The translations under genes and the position numbers were made by a program. Under the pieces are notes generated by a model that saw only the letters and a program-made list of their open reading frames with translations, ran no database searches and was not told where the DNA came from. From Arenicella xantha (GTDB lineage: Bacteria > Pseudomonadota > Gammaproteobacteria > Arenicellales > Arenicellaceae), in assembly GCF_003315245.1 (NCBI RefSeq), contig NZ_QNRT01000001.1, positions 192,963-256,962 of the forward strand: 64,000 nucleotides of DNA, written 5' to 3'. The first letter of the stretch is position 1. Each line of letters opens with the position of its first letter. Shown here one piece after another: positions 35,553-43,940 of the stretch.

Positions 35553-37025
35553 ATGAACAAGACGTTTTTTTACTGTGCGATCTGGCTACTAGTGCTGGTT
35601 TGTTCAAGTTCAACGCTAACCACACTGCATGCCGCTGAGCTAGCGTTTGAACGATGCCAAATAAAACTTGCTGCGGTCGAACGCGACGCTGAGTGTGCAA
35701 GCTTACTGAGACCAGAGAACCCCGATCAGCCGAACGGCAGACAAATAGAGCTGTTTGTCGCCAAGTTTCCGTCCACGGCGGCCAAACCGGCCGATGATGC
35801 TATGACCTTTATACAAGGTGGCCCTGGCGGCTCATCGATTGACATGGCGATCAACTACTACCCAATCATCGAGACCATACTGAGTAAACGCGATGTGATC
35901 ATTATCGATCAGCGCGGCACCGGACGATCGAACGAACTGTCCTGCCCTGAGTCAGAAATCGAAGACACATTTTTAGCATTTGACCCCGTGCGAGCCGAAG
36001 CGGAACTAAACAAATGCAAAGCCGCACTGTCAGCTTCTGATCTGCGTTATTACACCACTTCCATCGCGGTTCAAGACCTAGAAGCAATGCGAATCGCGGC
36101 TGGCTACTCACAACTCACAGTGTATGGCGTGTCCTACGGCACACGAGTTGCTCAGCACTATTTACGGCGGTACCCAGAAACAACCCGCGCGGTTATTTTA
36201 GATGGAGTCGCGCATATTGGACTTAACCTAGCTGGTGGCGAAATAGCTCGACAATCGCAGGCTGCATTGTCCGGTGTGTCGGCGCGATGCAAACTCGATA
36301 CCGCTTGTGAAGCGCGATTTGGTGACGTGTTAGATAAATTTACACAGCTCGCCGAACGGCTTAAAGCACAACCGGTGAGTGTCACGATTCCCGACCCAAC
36401 CACCGCTAAGCCAGTCACCAAAACCCTGACCGAGCAACATCTATTCGGTGTCATTCGCATGCTGCCTTACGCGACTGAGGGCCTAGCGCTACTGCCGCTA
36501 TTGGTCGATCACGCTTATCAAGGAGATTACACTGCGCTGGCGGCTCAATATTTGTTAATTGAACGCTCCATGACTGACGGCTTTGCAATGGGGATGCAGT
36601 ACTCGGTGATGTGTGCTGAAGATTATCCTTTTGTAAACGAGTCAGATCACGCCGGCGTCGAAGACACTTATATGAGCGATGCAATACGCAAATCAGTCGA
36701 AGTGGCCTGTAAAGTTTGGCCACAGGGTACTATGGACGAGGATTTTAGAGACCCATTTGAATCATCCGTGCCAGTACTCATTCTGTCTGGCGAGACTGAT
36801 CCGATCACGCCACCAGAGAATGGCGAACGCGCCCACACCATGCTCGCCAACTCCCGCCATCTAGTAGTTCCGGCCCATGGCCACGGCGTAATCAGCCGCG
36901 GCTGTGTTCCAGCCCTAGCAAGGGATTTTGTCGTTGCAGCAAATTTTGAAGATTTCAACCCCACATGCATTGAGCGCGAACGTGCTATGCCATTTTTCGT
37001 CGACAGCACAGGACCTAAGCCATGA
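35553..37025 (+). CDS. Secreted alpha/beta hydrolase, tripeptidyl aminopeptidase-like (S33)
   Basis: A 490-residue exported enzyme with a signal peptide (residues 1-28, LTTLHAAE). Family S33/TAP features are FIQGGPGGSS, IIDQRGTGRSN, the nucleophile elbow YGVSYGTRVA with Ser194, Asp in LSGETDPITPP and His in PAHGHGVISRGC. Cysteines are likely disulfide-bonded. Its stop overlaps the start of the NatA-like gene by 4 bp (ATGA), so it is coupled to the exporter. It may cleave a peptide that the exporter handles. Confidence 0.9.
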   Translation: MNKTFFYCAIWLLVLVCSSSTLTTLHAAELAFERCQIKLAAVERDAECASLLRPENPDQPNGRQIELFVAKFPSTAAKPADDAMTFIQGGPGGSSIDMAINYYPIIETILSKRDVIIIDQRGTGRSNELSCPESEIEDTFLAFDPVRAEAELNKCKAALSASDLRYYTTSIAVQDLEAMRIAAGYSQLTVYGVSYGTRVAQHYLRRYPETTRAVILDGVAHIGLNLAGGEIARQSQAALSGVSARCKLDTACEARFGDVLDKFTQLAERLKAQPVSVTIPDPTTAKPVTKTLTEQHLFGVIRMLPYATEGLALLPLLVDHAYQGDYTALAAQYLLIERSMTDGFAMGMQYSVMCAEDYPFVNESDHAGVEDTYMSDAIRKSVEVACKVWPQGTMDEDFRDPFESSVPVLILSGETDPITPPENGERAHTMLANSRHLVVPAHGHGVISRGCVPALARDFVVAANFEDFNPTCIERERAMPFFVDSTGPKP

Positions 37026-37753
37026 TCCAAGTTAATAATTTGAAGAAGAGTTTCGGCAAGGTGAAGGCCGTCGATGGCGTGTCGTTTAATGCAGATGATG
37101 GCAAAATCACCGGTTTACTAGGTCCCAATGGCGCTGGTAAATCAACCACTTTGCGCATGCTGTATACCGCGTTTCGACCAGACTCAGGGTCAGCCACGAT
37201 TGATCAATTCGACATTGTCAAACACAGCGTGTCAGTGCGCGCCTCAATTGGCGTACTCACGCACGGAGCTGGTGTTTACGAACGATTAACGGCGCGTGAA
37301 AACATTGCATACTTTGGAGAGCTGCACGGCTTACGTGGCAAAGCGCTGCAAGCACGTGTTGATGAACTTGCTGACTTGCTCGACATGCAAGAGTTTATCG
37401 AGCGACGCGCTAAAGGCTTTTCGCAGGGACAAAAAACCAAGGTCGCATTAGCACGAGCCCTAGTTCACAACCCTCGCAATGTCCTACTCGACGAACCCAC
37501 TAATGGTTTGGATGTGATGGCCACACGTGGCTTAAGACAAGTAATTCAACGGCTAAAGCAAGAAGGTCACTGTGTGCTATTTTCCAGTCATGTGATGCAG
37601 GAAGTCGCCGCACTCTGTGACGAAATAGTGATCATCTCGGGCGGTAAAGTGTCGGCCAGCGGATCACCAGATCAGATAAGAACAGCCACCGGCGAATCGA
37701 ACTTAGAGGATGCCTTCGTGAAGGCGATTGGATCAGAAGAGGGGTTGGTATAA
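37022..37753 (+). CDS. natA: ABC transporter ATP-binding protein, NatA-like
   Basis: A 243-residue ATPase with Walker A GPNGAGKST at residues 34-42, signature FSQGQKTKVALARAL from 133, Walker B NVLLDEPTNGLD at about 153-164 and the SSHVMQE H-switch. It matches NatA/YhaQ ATPases, whose transporters export Na+ or hydrophobic compounds. It overlaps the hydrolase gene before it by 4 bp and touches the permease after it with no gap (TAA then ATG), so all three are one translational unit. Confidence 0.92.
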   Translation: MIQVNNLKKSFGKVKAVDGVSFNADDGKITGLLGPNGAGKSTTLRMLYTAFRPDSGSATIDQFDIVKHSVSVRASIGVLTHGAGVYERLTARENIAYFGELHGLRGKALQARVDELADLLDMQEFIERRAKGFSQGQKTKVALARALVHNPRNVLLDEPTNGLDVMATRGLRQVIQRLKQEGHCVLFSSHVMQEVAALCDEIVIISGGKVSASGSPDQIRTATGESNLEDAFVKAIGSEEGLV

Positions 37754-38953
37754 ATGCAAACACATAACATTAATAATCTACGTGGCTTCTGGACGATACT
37801 GCGCAAAGAAGTCATCGACAACTTGCGTGATCGTCGCACACTTACCACCATGGCCGTGTCTATTGTAGTCGGCCCATTATTACTATTTGGCTTTCTGTGG
37901 TTTGCTGAAAAAACCGTCAAAGAAGAAACCGACTTAGTCAATGCTGAGCCAACTCAGCTACCGGTTGTCGGCGCTGATAATGCGCCAAACTTAATGACTT
38001 GGCTAGCGCAGAATAACATTGAAATCGTAGCGCCTCCCAGTGAACCAGAACAAGCCGTAAAACGTGGCGAGCTTCGCGTGGTGTTAGTGGTGCCGGAAAA
38101 CTACGCGGCGGCGTTTACCGCTGGTGAAAGTGCCCCAGTACGATTAATCCATGACAGCTCAATCTCCGGTCTCGACAAAATTGGTTACCGAACCGTACAA
38201 AAAGCGCTACTAACCTACAGTTCCCAGATTGGATCTATGCGGCTAGTCGCCCGTGGCGTAAATCCAAGTATCGTAAAAGCAGTACAGATTAATGTCTCAG
38301 ACGTAGCATCACCGCAAGCCCGTAATGCACAGGTACTGAGTATGATGCCTTACCTGATTATTTTATTTATCATGGTTGGTGGAATGTATTTGGCAATCGA
38401 TACCACGGCAGGCGAACGTGAAAAAGGCTCGTTGGAGCCGCTGTTAACACAACCAATTTCTAGGAGCACCATCCTGCTCGCTAAGCTTGGTGCCACCGTG
38501 GTATTTTCAGCGCTGACACTGCTATTAGTATTAATCGGCATCGGCTTGTCTATGGACTACGTGCCGATAGACATGATTTCATTATCAATTGATAGCGCGA
38601 TTATTGTTAAAACCTTTATTGCCTGCTTACCTTTTGTATTACTCGGGAGCGCGCTAATGGTGTTACTCGCGTCATTCACCAAGAGTTACAAAGAAGCACA
38701 ATCGTACCTCGGCATGATGATGATCATTCCCAGCTTGCCACTGATGTTGTTGATGATGATGTCGCCACAGCCCTCTTTGAGCAACATGTGGATCCCCAGC
38801 TTTAGCCAAGGTTTGATCATTATTCAAACCTTCAAAGGTGAAGATATTGCGTGGAACCTAGTAGCACTCTCGATGGGCGCTAGCACCTTATTAGCGCTGT
38901 TACTCGCCTTGCTTGCAGTTAAGCTTTATCAACGAGAACGCATTCTTGGCTAA
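37754..38953 (+). CDS. natB: ABC-2 permease, NatB-like
   Basis: A 399-residue inner-membrane protein. One helix near residue 40, then a large periplasmic loop (residues 60-200), then five or six helices from 205 to the end, with the NatB motif DTTAGEREKGSLEPLLTQPISR in the middle. It begins at the base after the NatA stop. With NatA it forms an exporter; the upstream secreted peptidase-like protein belongs to the same operon. Substrate unknown. Confidence 0.92.
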   Translation: MQTHNINNLRGFWTILRKEVIDNLRDRRTLTTMAVSIVVGPLLLFGFLWFAEKTVKEETDLVNAEPTQLPVVGADNAPNLMTWLAQNNIEIVAPPSEPEQAVKRGELRVVLVVPENYAAAFTAGESAPVRLIHDSSISGLDKIGYRTVQKALLTYSSQIGSMRLVARGVNPSIVKAVQINVSDVASPQARNAQVLSMMPYLIILFIMVGGMYLAIDTTAGEREKGSLEPLLTQPISRSTILLAKLGATVVFSALTLLLVLIGIGLSMDYVPIDMISLSIDSAIIVKTFIACLPFVLLGSALMVLLASFTKSYKEAQSYLGMMMIIPSLPLMLLMMMSPQPSLSNMWIPSFSQGLIIIQTFKGEDIAWNLVALSMGASTLLALLLALLAVKLYQRERILG

Positions 38954-38985
38954 CTAGTCCGGTTTCTGCGCCAAACAGAAAAAGT

Positions 38986-39023
38986 AGGCCGCGAGCGAAC
39001 AACTAAAGATTCGCTCACGGCCT
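38986..39023. terminator. Bidirectional terminator hairpin
   Basis: AGGCCGCGAGCGAA (38986-38999) pairs with TTCGCTCACGGCCT (39010-39023), 14 bp with one mismatch and a 10-nt loop. It lies between the convergent NatB-like and zinc-phospholipase/cyclophilin genes. Short A- and T-runs flank it. Confidence 0.75.
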
Positions 39024-39050
39024 AAGTCTTTCGCAAGCCAGCGCTTGAAA

Positions 39051-40928
39051 CTACTTGGTTATTGGTGGAGCGGGCCGGGTTGGAATCGCGACATTACACA
39101 CACTGATTCGACCGGTCGGCTCTAAAAACCACTCCTCACTGCGAGTGGTGCGGTCAGCTACATGGTCGGCAAATGCTTGACTATCGGTTCTCATTACTTG
39201 CAGATTCAAGGCTCCGGCCGGAAGTGAACTGGCCACTTTAACCGACTCAATTGGGGCTATTTCCTCGGCTGATTCATAAAATCCCAGTGGGCCAGTACCG
39301 CGCGGCAAGGTGCTTAGATGTTCCATACCTTGTAAAACACGCCCTACTAAGGTGACGTTAAGATCCAAATGTCGCGGCGAATGGCCAGTTACTACATATA
39401 GTCCTGAACCATTTCCACTGTCATCGCCCATGCCACGCGAAACCCCAACCATGCCATTGCAATGCGTCAACCAAGCGCGCTTACCATCGCTTGCGGTCGG
39501 AAACCCTGCGACAAAACCCACCTTGTCTGCATAGGCATCGCGACTTTCAATCGGTGTAAACCCCGCATCCTCGGGATCCACAAAAAATTCGACTTTTACC
39601 TTTTCTACGGCATCGCCTAACGGTTTGGCATGCTCAGTACCTTCTTTGGGATCGCCCCATTGCGCAACATAATTTTCTTGCGACCGCACCACACCGAGCC
39701 CGTCAAAATAGCCCTGTTTAGCCATTAACAAAATATTCTCAACGTGCTTAGGTGCAAACTGAGGGGCCAATTCTATGACCACCTTACCGCTCGCCAGCTG
39801 CATAACAATCACACGATCCAAATCCAGCGTTCGCCATGTGTCATCATCATTTTTGTTTGCTTCAGTGCTGACATGTGTCGGCGCAAAATAATTCGGCTCA
39901 ACAAAATCAGGCTGTACTGGATAGATATAACTCCGATAGCTTGAAAGATCTGGCTGACCGGCCTGCTCCCAAGCCAATAGCCACAACTTAGACAGCGCAA
40001 TGGCACCGACCGCCAAACGTTTTACCGCGAAGCCCTCATACTCGGACGCAATCAAATTGGGCGACTTACGCTCGGCTCGCACCTCTGGGTCGTCACTGCC
40101 CTTAACTAGTGAATGGGTTTTATCTAACGCCAACAAAGTGTTTAAGTCTTGGTGGCTTTCCGCTAACAAAGCCCAAACTAGTGTCTGAGGATCCGCCTCA
40201 ATAAGGTCAACTTCGCCTGCCTCATACTCAGATAACCAAGCAGCATCTTGCGCATACGCGTAAACCTTAGCTGGCAAATCAAGCGGTAGAGCTGACACAA
40301 CGTCCGATTCAAAGTAGCCATGCAAGCCCTTCTGAGCCGTGAGTTGACCATCATAATTAGCGGTGGTGTGGTGGGGATTAGCAAGATCACCAACGAAATG
40401 AGACATCAGGCCTGCATACAGCAACACTTGATTAACGCTGTCTTCGGTTTGTTGTCGGGTCTCAGCTTGTCCCGCCAGTTTCATCGCCGCTACCATCTCC
40501 GCATGAAGCTGTAAGATGCGCCACGGAGCCGTGCCGACTTCGAACGCCGTTAAGCCTTTGGCTATTGAGTCTGCGTCGTAGCGACTAAAGTCCACCGGCA
40601 AATCGGTGTAGGTTCGCACCTCCGGATAAACTCGCTCCAAATTAATGAAATGCGTTGTGTAATTCGCGTCGCGGTCGGATTGACTCATGTACGGTGCACG
40701 CCACACTATATCGGGCACGTTCGACAGGTGCGCTAACATATGGTCACGTGCAGCAAACGGTTTAATCAACGCCGCGTTGTCGTCTGCTAGGACTCGCAAA
40801 TGCTGCACGGCAACTCTTGTTACCACGTCATGGCCGCGCTCGCCCCAGGCATGAGCCGCGGATGCCGCGAAAAAAACAGAAAACAGAAAAACCAATCGAG
40901 CGACGGCTAATAAGTGTCGTAAACGCAT
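39051..40928 (-). CDS. Exported zinc phospholipase C/S1-P1 nuclease-like protein fused to a cyclophilin
   Basis: A 625-residue protein. Signal peptide residues 1-27 end in AHA, so mature residue 1 is Trp28, the N-terminal zinc ligand of this superfamily. Other ligand positions are His33, Asp73, His93, His177, Asp181, His187, His203 and Glu207 (HFVGDLANPHH, LHGYFE). The HxxxD/HxxxE pattern is nearer B. cereus phospholipase C than P1 nuclease. Residues about 372-545 are a cyclophilin-type peptidyl-prolyl isomerase (VVIELAPQFAPKHVENIL, VVRSQENYVAQWGDP with a catalytic-type Arg415, GSGLYVVTGHSPRHLD). No stop or frame break lies between them. Confidence 0.85.
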   Translation of the reverse strand: MRLRHLLAVARLVFLFSVFFAASAAHAWGERGHDVVTRVAVQHLRVLADDNAALIKPFAARDHMLAHLSNVPDIVWRAPYMSQSDRDANYTTHFINLERVYPEVRTYTDLPVDFSRYDADSIAKGLTAFEVGTAPWRILQLHAEMVAAMKLAGQAETRQQTEDSVNQVLLYAGLMSHFVGDLANPHHTTANYDGQLTAQKGLHGYFESDVVSALPLDLPAKVYAYAQDAAWLSEYEAGEVDLIEADPQTLVWALLAESHQDLNTLLALDKTHSLVKGSDDPEVRAERKSPNLIASEYEGFAVKRLAVGAIALSKLWLLAWEQAGQPDLSSYRSYIYPVQPDFVEPNYFAPTHVSTEANKNDDDTWRTLDLDRVIVMQLASGKVVIELAPQFAPKHVENILLMAKQGYFDGLGVVRSQENYVAQWGDPKEGTEHAKPLGDAVEKVKVEFFVDPEDAGFTPIESRDAYADKVGFVAGFPTASDGKRAWLTHCNGMVGVSRGMGDDSGNGSGLYVVTGHSPRHLDLNVTLVGRVLQGMEHLSTLPRGTGPLGFYESAEEIAPIESVKVASSLPAGALNLQVMRTDSQAFADHVADRTTRSEEWFLEPTGRISVCNVAIPTRPAPPITK

Positions 40929-41113
40929 ATAAAGTCCAATAAAGAAATAGAAATCGATCAACGAGAAGCATGTCACAGACCCTTAGCCCTGTGACACGTT
41001 CACCAGGAATGGCTAGTATCACAAGCACCGACAGGGACTTCAAGCCTACGATGACAAGATTGACTAACTCGGGCTAGTAAGCAACATTACCGATAAAAGC
41101 CGAAATGCCCAAC

Positions 41114-42250
41114 CTAAAGCGGTGAGCACGGCCCATCAGGAAACAATGCTCGAGCGACGCCTAAATCCTGATTTAGCAGCGCGTTGCTTAATGCCACCGT
41201 GCGATCAGCCGCCACCTTAGCCGACCACTGTTGGTGCATTCGTTGATGTCCAGCCCGACCCATTGCTTGTAATTGATCTCGCGTTAAATTAGCAATCCTA
41301 TCGACTACTTCGGACACGTGTTGGTCGTCATACAAAAAGCCCGTGACCTCGTCCTCAACCAACCAAGCGGCGGCACCGAGCTCTTGGTTAGCCAGTACAC
41401 AACATCCATAACTCATCGCTTCATTGACCACCATACCCCAGCCCTCGCCATGATGGCTGGTCATTATAAACAGATCGGCTCGTGCCATATGTTCGCGCAC
41501 TTGATCTTGAGTCTGCCAACCGACCATATCAATGCTCGATGCCAATCCTAAGCGGTCTATTTCAGCAGCCACCGCTGTCCGCAGGTCGCCATCGCCAATC
41601 AGAGTCAAATGGCAATCTAAACCTTTTTTCAGTAAATCTCTGAGCATATGAACCGCCTTGATCGGCTGTTTGACGGCGCTCAATCTGGCGCACCACAACA
41701 GTTGAATCGGCACGTCGGACTGTAACTTTTCAGGATAATCCGGCGCATCAATAAAATAGCCAAACTGCCACATGCGGTTCGCGAACACGCCTAGGCCGCG
41801 CAAATCTGCGGCCGCAAACGCACCGATCGCAAAGAAGTGGTAGTTAGCAACATCGACCGAATAATAATTTTTATACAAATGGGGAAGGCGTGATACTCGG
41901 CGCAACCAGTTCGGCGCACGTTTCCAGAGTCGTTCTTGGCACGCAATGGTTAAGCGACCCTGCCGAATGCGCTTGCGCACCTCATTGATCGGAAAACGTC
42001 CTTGCAACACGACATCGGCCGTGGCGATCCATTCTCGCGCCAATGCTTGATCTGCGTCAGACTTCCACCAACGGATGATGCAAGCATCGCGGTAATCATC
42101 TTGCCAGCCCATTTCTGCGCGAGCGTCGGATGTGGGCTTTTGAAACACAATTCGAAAATTGTCTACACCAAGGCATGCCACCATAGCGCGTGCGTAATCC
42201 ATCTGATGATAAGACGCTTGATTTGTCAGAAAAACGACCTTGAAACCCAT
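41114..42250 (-). CDS. Glycosyltransferase family 4 protein
   Basis: A 378-residue GT-B enzyme. N-terminal half holds the acceptor fold (MGFKVVFLTNQASYHQMDYA); the C-terminal half binds the nucleotide sugar, with LLWCARLSAVKQPIKAVHM, LTLIGDGDLR and the catalytic GEGWGMVVNEAMSYGCCVLAN (the GT4 E-x7-E motif). It should add a sugar to a surface polysaccharide or a small molecule. It is divergent from the TPR-sulfotransferase gene, suggesting sulfated glycan work, though no other glycan genes adjoin. Confidence 0.88.
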   Translation of the reverse strand: MGFKVVFLTNQASYHQMDYARAMVACLGVDNFRIVFQKPTSDARAEMGWQDDYRDACIIRWWKSDADQALAREWIATADVVLQGRFPINEVRKRIRQGRLTIACQERLWKRAPNWLRRVSRLPHLYKNYYSVDVANYHFFAIGAFAAADLRGLGVFANRMWQFGYFIDAPDYPEKLQSDVPIQLLWCARLSAVKQPIKAVHMLRDLLKKGLDCHLTLIGDGDLRTAVAAEIDRLGLASSIDMVGWQTQDQVREHMARADLFIMTSHHGEGWGMVVNEAMSYGCCVLANQELGAAAWLVEDEVTGFLYDDQHVSEVVDRIANLTRDQLQAMGRAGHQRMHQQWSAKVAADRTVALSNALLNQDLGVARALFPDGPCSPL

Positions 42251-42371
42251 TCGTGCGCTCTGTGTAATACGAAATTTAATCCGATAATGAATGTGCTGCC
42301 CTACTTTTTCAAGCCGAATTGGGGTAGCTTCGTAGCGCTAAAAAATAACGATAATTATTTGTGTCCTAAGC

Positions 42372-43898
42372 ATGACTGAAAATACCCAACCCGCTGGCGA
42401 TCGACCCGTTATTTACACTCAAAACGGAGTGCAGAAAGCTATCTCAGAAGACGAAGCCATGTATATGTTAGATAGCATTGCCGAGCAGGACATACAGCGA
42501 GCGCTGGTACACTACCATCGACTTACTCAAGCAAACCCTTATGCGATCCGTTTGCTCAATGCGTTTTATCAGCGCCTACTCGATCTTTTTATGTTTGAGG
42601 ATTTGCTCCAAGTGACCACTGAGCGACTCGCCTCGCAACCCAACTGCAAAGTAACTTTTTCGCGGCGACTTGATGCTCTGCAACATATGTTTCGTCATCA
42701 AGAACTTATCGAATCAGTCAAAGATGTCGTCGCCGTTAACCCCAACGAACCTACGCTACACAATATTCTTGGCGTTTACTACACCGAGGTCGGCAATGCC
42801 AAAAATGCCAAAGCGTGTTTTGATCAAGCCCTCAAGCTAAACCCAGACTTCGCCCCTGCACATTGGCATCGCGCCGATTACAGCACAGCTCCACAAGTCG
42901 ACTTAGATGCGGTAACGCAGACTATTGCCTCTAGCAAACTAGCCACACCGCAAGCGCATTTTTGCCACTTCGCTGCTTACAAACTAGCCGAAAAAACAGG
43001 CCAGGACGCTATGGCCTTCGAGCATCTGCAGATTGCTAATGGCCTTAAACGACGTACTTTCAACTATGATCTGGATGCTGAAATTGCGATCGATAACAGC
43101 GCCAAAGAAATTTTTAATACGGCTTATATGCAGAGCCTCGACCCAGCTCCAGACGCGGCAGTAACACCTATATTCATCATGGGTATGCCACGTAGCGGCA
43201 CAACCTTAGTCGAGCAAATCATCGCCAGCCACCCAGATGTTGCTGGTGGCGACGAATACACGGCGCTATCAAACGCCATCAAACGAGTACAGATGACCTC
43301 TGGTGAACGCATTCCGGTCAACCAATGGCTGTCAACGCGTAGCAAAAGCGATTGGGCCAAGATAGGAAATGCCTATGTCCACAATATGCGTTTTGTACGT
43401 GGTGACAAAACTATCGTGACCGATAAGAATCAGTTTAATCATCGCTCGATTGGGGTAATTAAGGCGAGTCTACCCAACGCCAAAGTAATTGTGGTAGATC
43501 GCGCACCAATGGACGTGGCGTTTGGTTGTTATCGTCAATTATTTGGCGGTCAAGGCGCGAAGTTTAGTTATCAATTTGACGAGATTGCTAAAATGTATGC
43601 GAGTTACAACAGCTTGATCCAGCACTGGCAAACGGTTACGCCCGAGTTCGTAATGCGCATACAATACGAAGAGTTAGTAACGCGCCCAAATGAAATCATT
43701 GCTCAAGTATTAGCATTTTGTGGGCTCACAGACGATCCAGCCTGCTACGCTCCACATCAATCGTCGCGCGTGGTTAAAACGCTGAGTGCCAAACAAGTAC
43801 GGCAGCCGATTTTTTCACATGGCATAGACCGCTGGAAGCGATATGCAACACAACTCAGCCCGCTTGCCGAACAATTGGATCACGCTGGGCTGCTTTAA
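42372..43898 (+). CDS. TPR-repeat sulfotransferase
   Basis: A 508-residue protein. The N-terminal 220 residues hold several degenerate TPR helices (HNILGVYYTEVGNAKNAKACFDQALKLNPDFAPAHW). The sulfotransferase domain follows, with the PAPS 5'-phosphosulfate loop IFIMGMPRSGTTLVEQIIASHP starting near residue 269, and VIVVDRAPMDVAFGCYRQLF, the 3'-phosphate site. The family sulfates tyrosines or sugars. It is divergent from a GT4 glycosyltransferase. The stop codon lies inside a hairpin at 43884-43905. Confidence 0.9.
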   Translation: MTENTQPAGDRPVIYTQNGVQKAISEDEAMYMLDSIAEQDIQRALVHYHRLTQANPYAIRLLNAFYQRLLDLFMFEDLLQVTTERLASQPNCKVTFSRRLDALQHMFRHQELIESVKDVVAVNPNEPTLHNILGVYYTEVGNAKNAKACFDQALKLNPDFAPAHWHRADYSTAPQVDLDAVTQTIASSKLATPQAHFCHFAAYKLAEKTGQDAMAFEHLQIANGLKRRTFNYDLDAEIAIDNSAKEIFNTAYMQSLDPAPDAAVTPIFIMGMPRSGTTLVEQIIASHPDVAGGDEYTALSNAIKRVQMTSGERIPVNQWLSTRSKSDWAKIGNAYVHNMRFVRGDKTIVTDKNQFNHRSIGVIKASLPNAKVIVVDRAPMDVAFGCYRQLFGGQGAKFSYQFDEIAKMYASYNSLIQHWQTVTPEFVMRIQYEELVTRPNEIIAQVLAFCGLTDDPACYAPHQSSRVVKTLSAKQVRQPIFSHGIDRWKRYATQLSPLAEQLDHAGLL

Positions 43899-43905
43899 GC
43901 CCAGC
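43884..43905. terminator. Hairpin spanning the sulfotransferase stop codon
   Basis: GCTGGGCT (43884-43891) pairs with AGCCCAGC (43898-43905) around a 6-nt loop that carries most of the stop codon. It lies between two convergent genes and may end transcription, but no T-tract follows. Confidence 0.4.
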
Positions 43906-43940
43906 ACAAGGCCAACAAGTGAAATCTTCGTAGCAATAAC

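Noticed and set aside
38986-39023. REP-type repetitive element
   Set aside because: The hairpin lies exactly between convergent genes and I saw no second copy; a terminator explains it.
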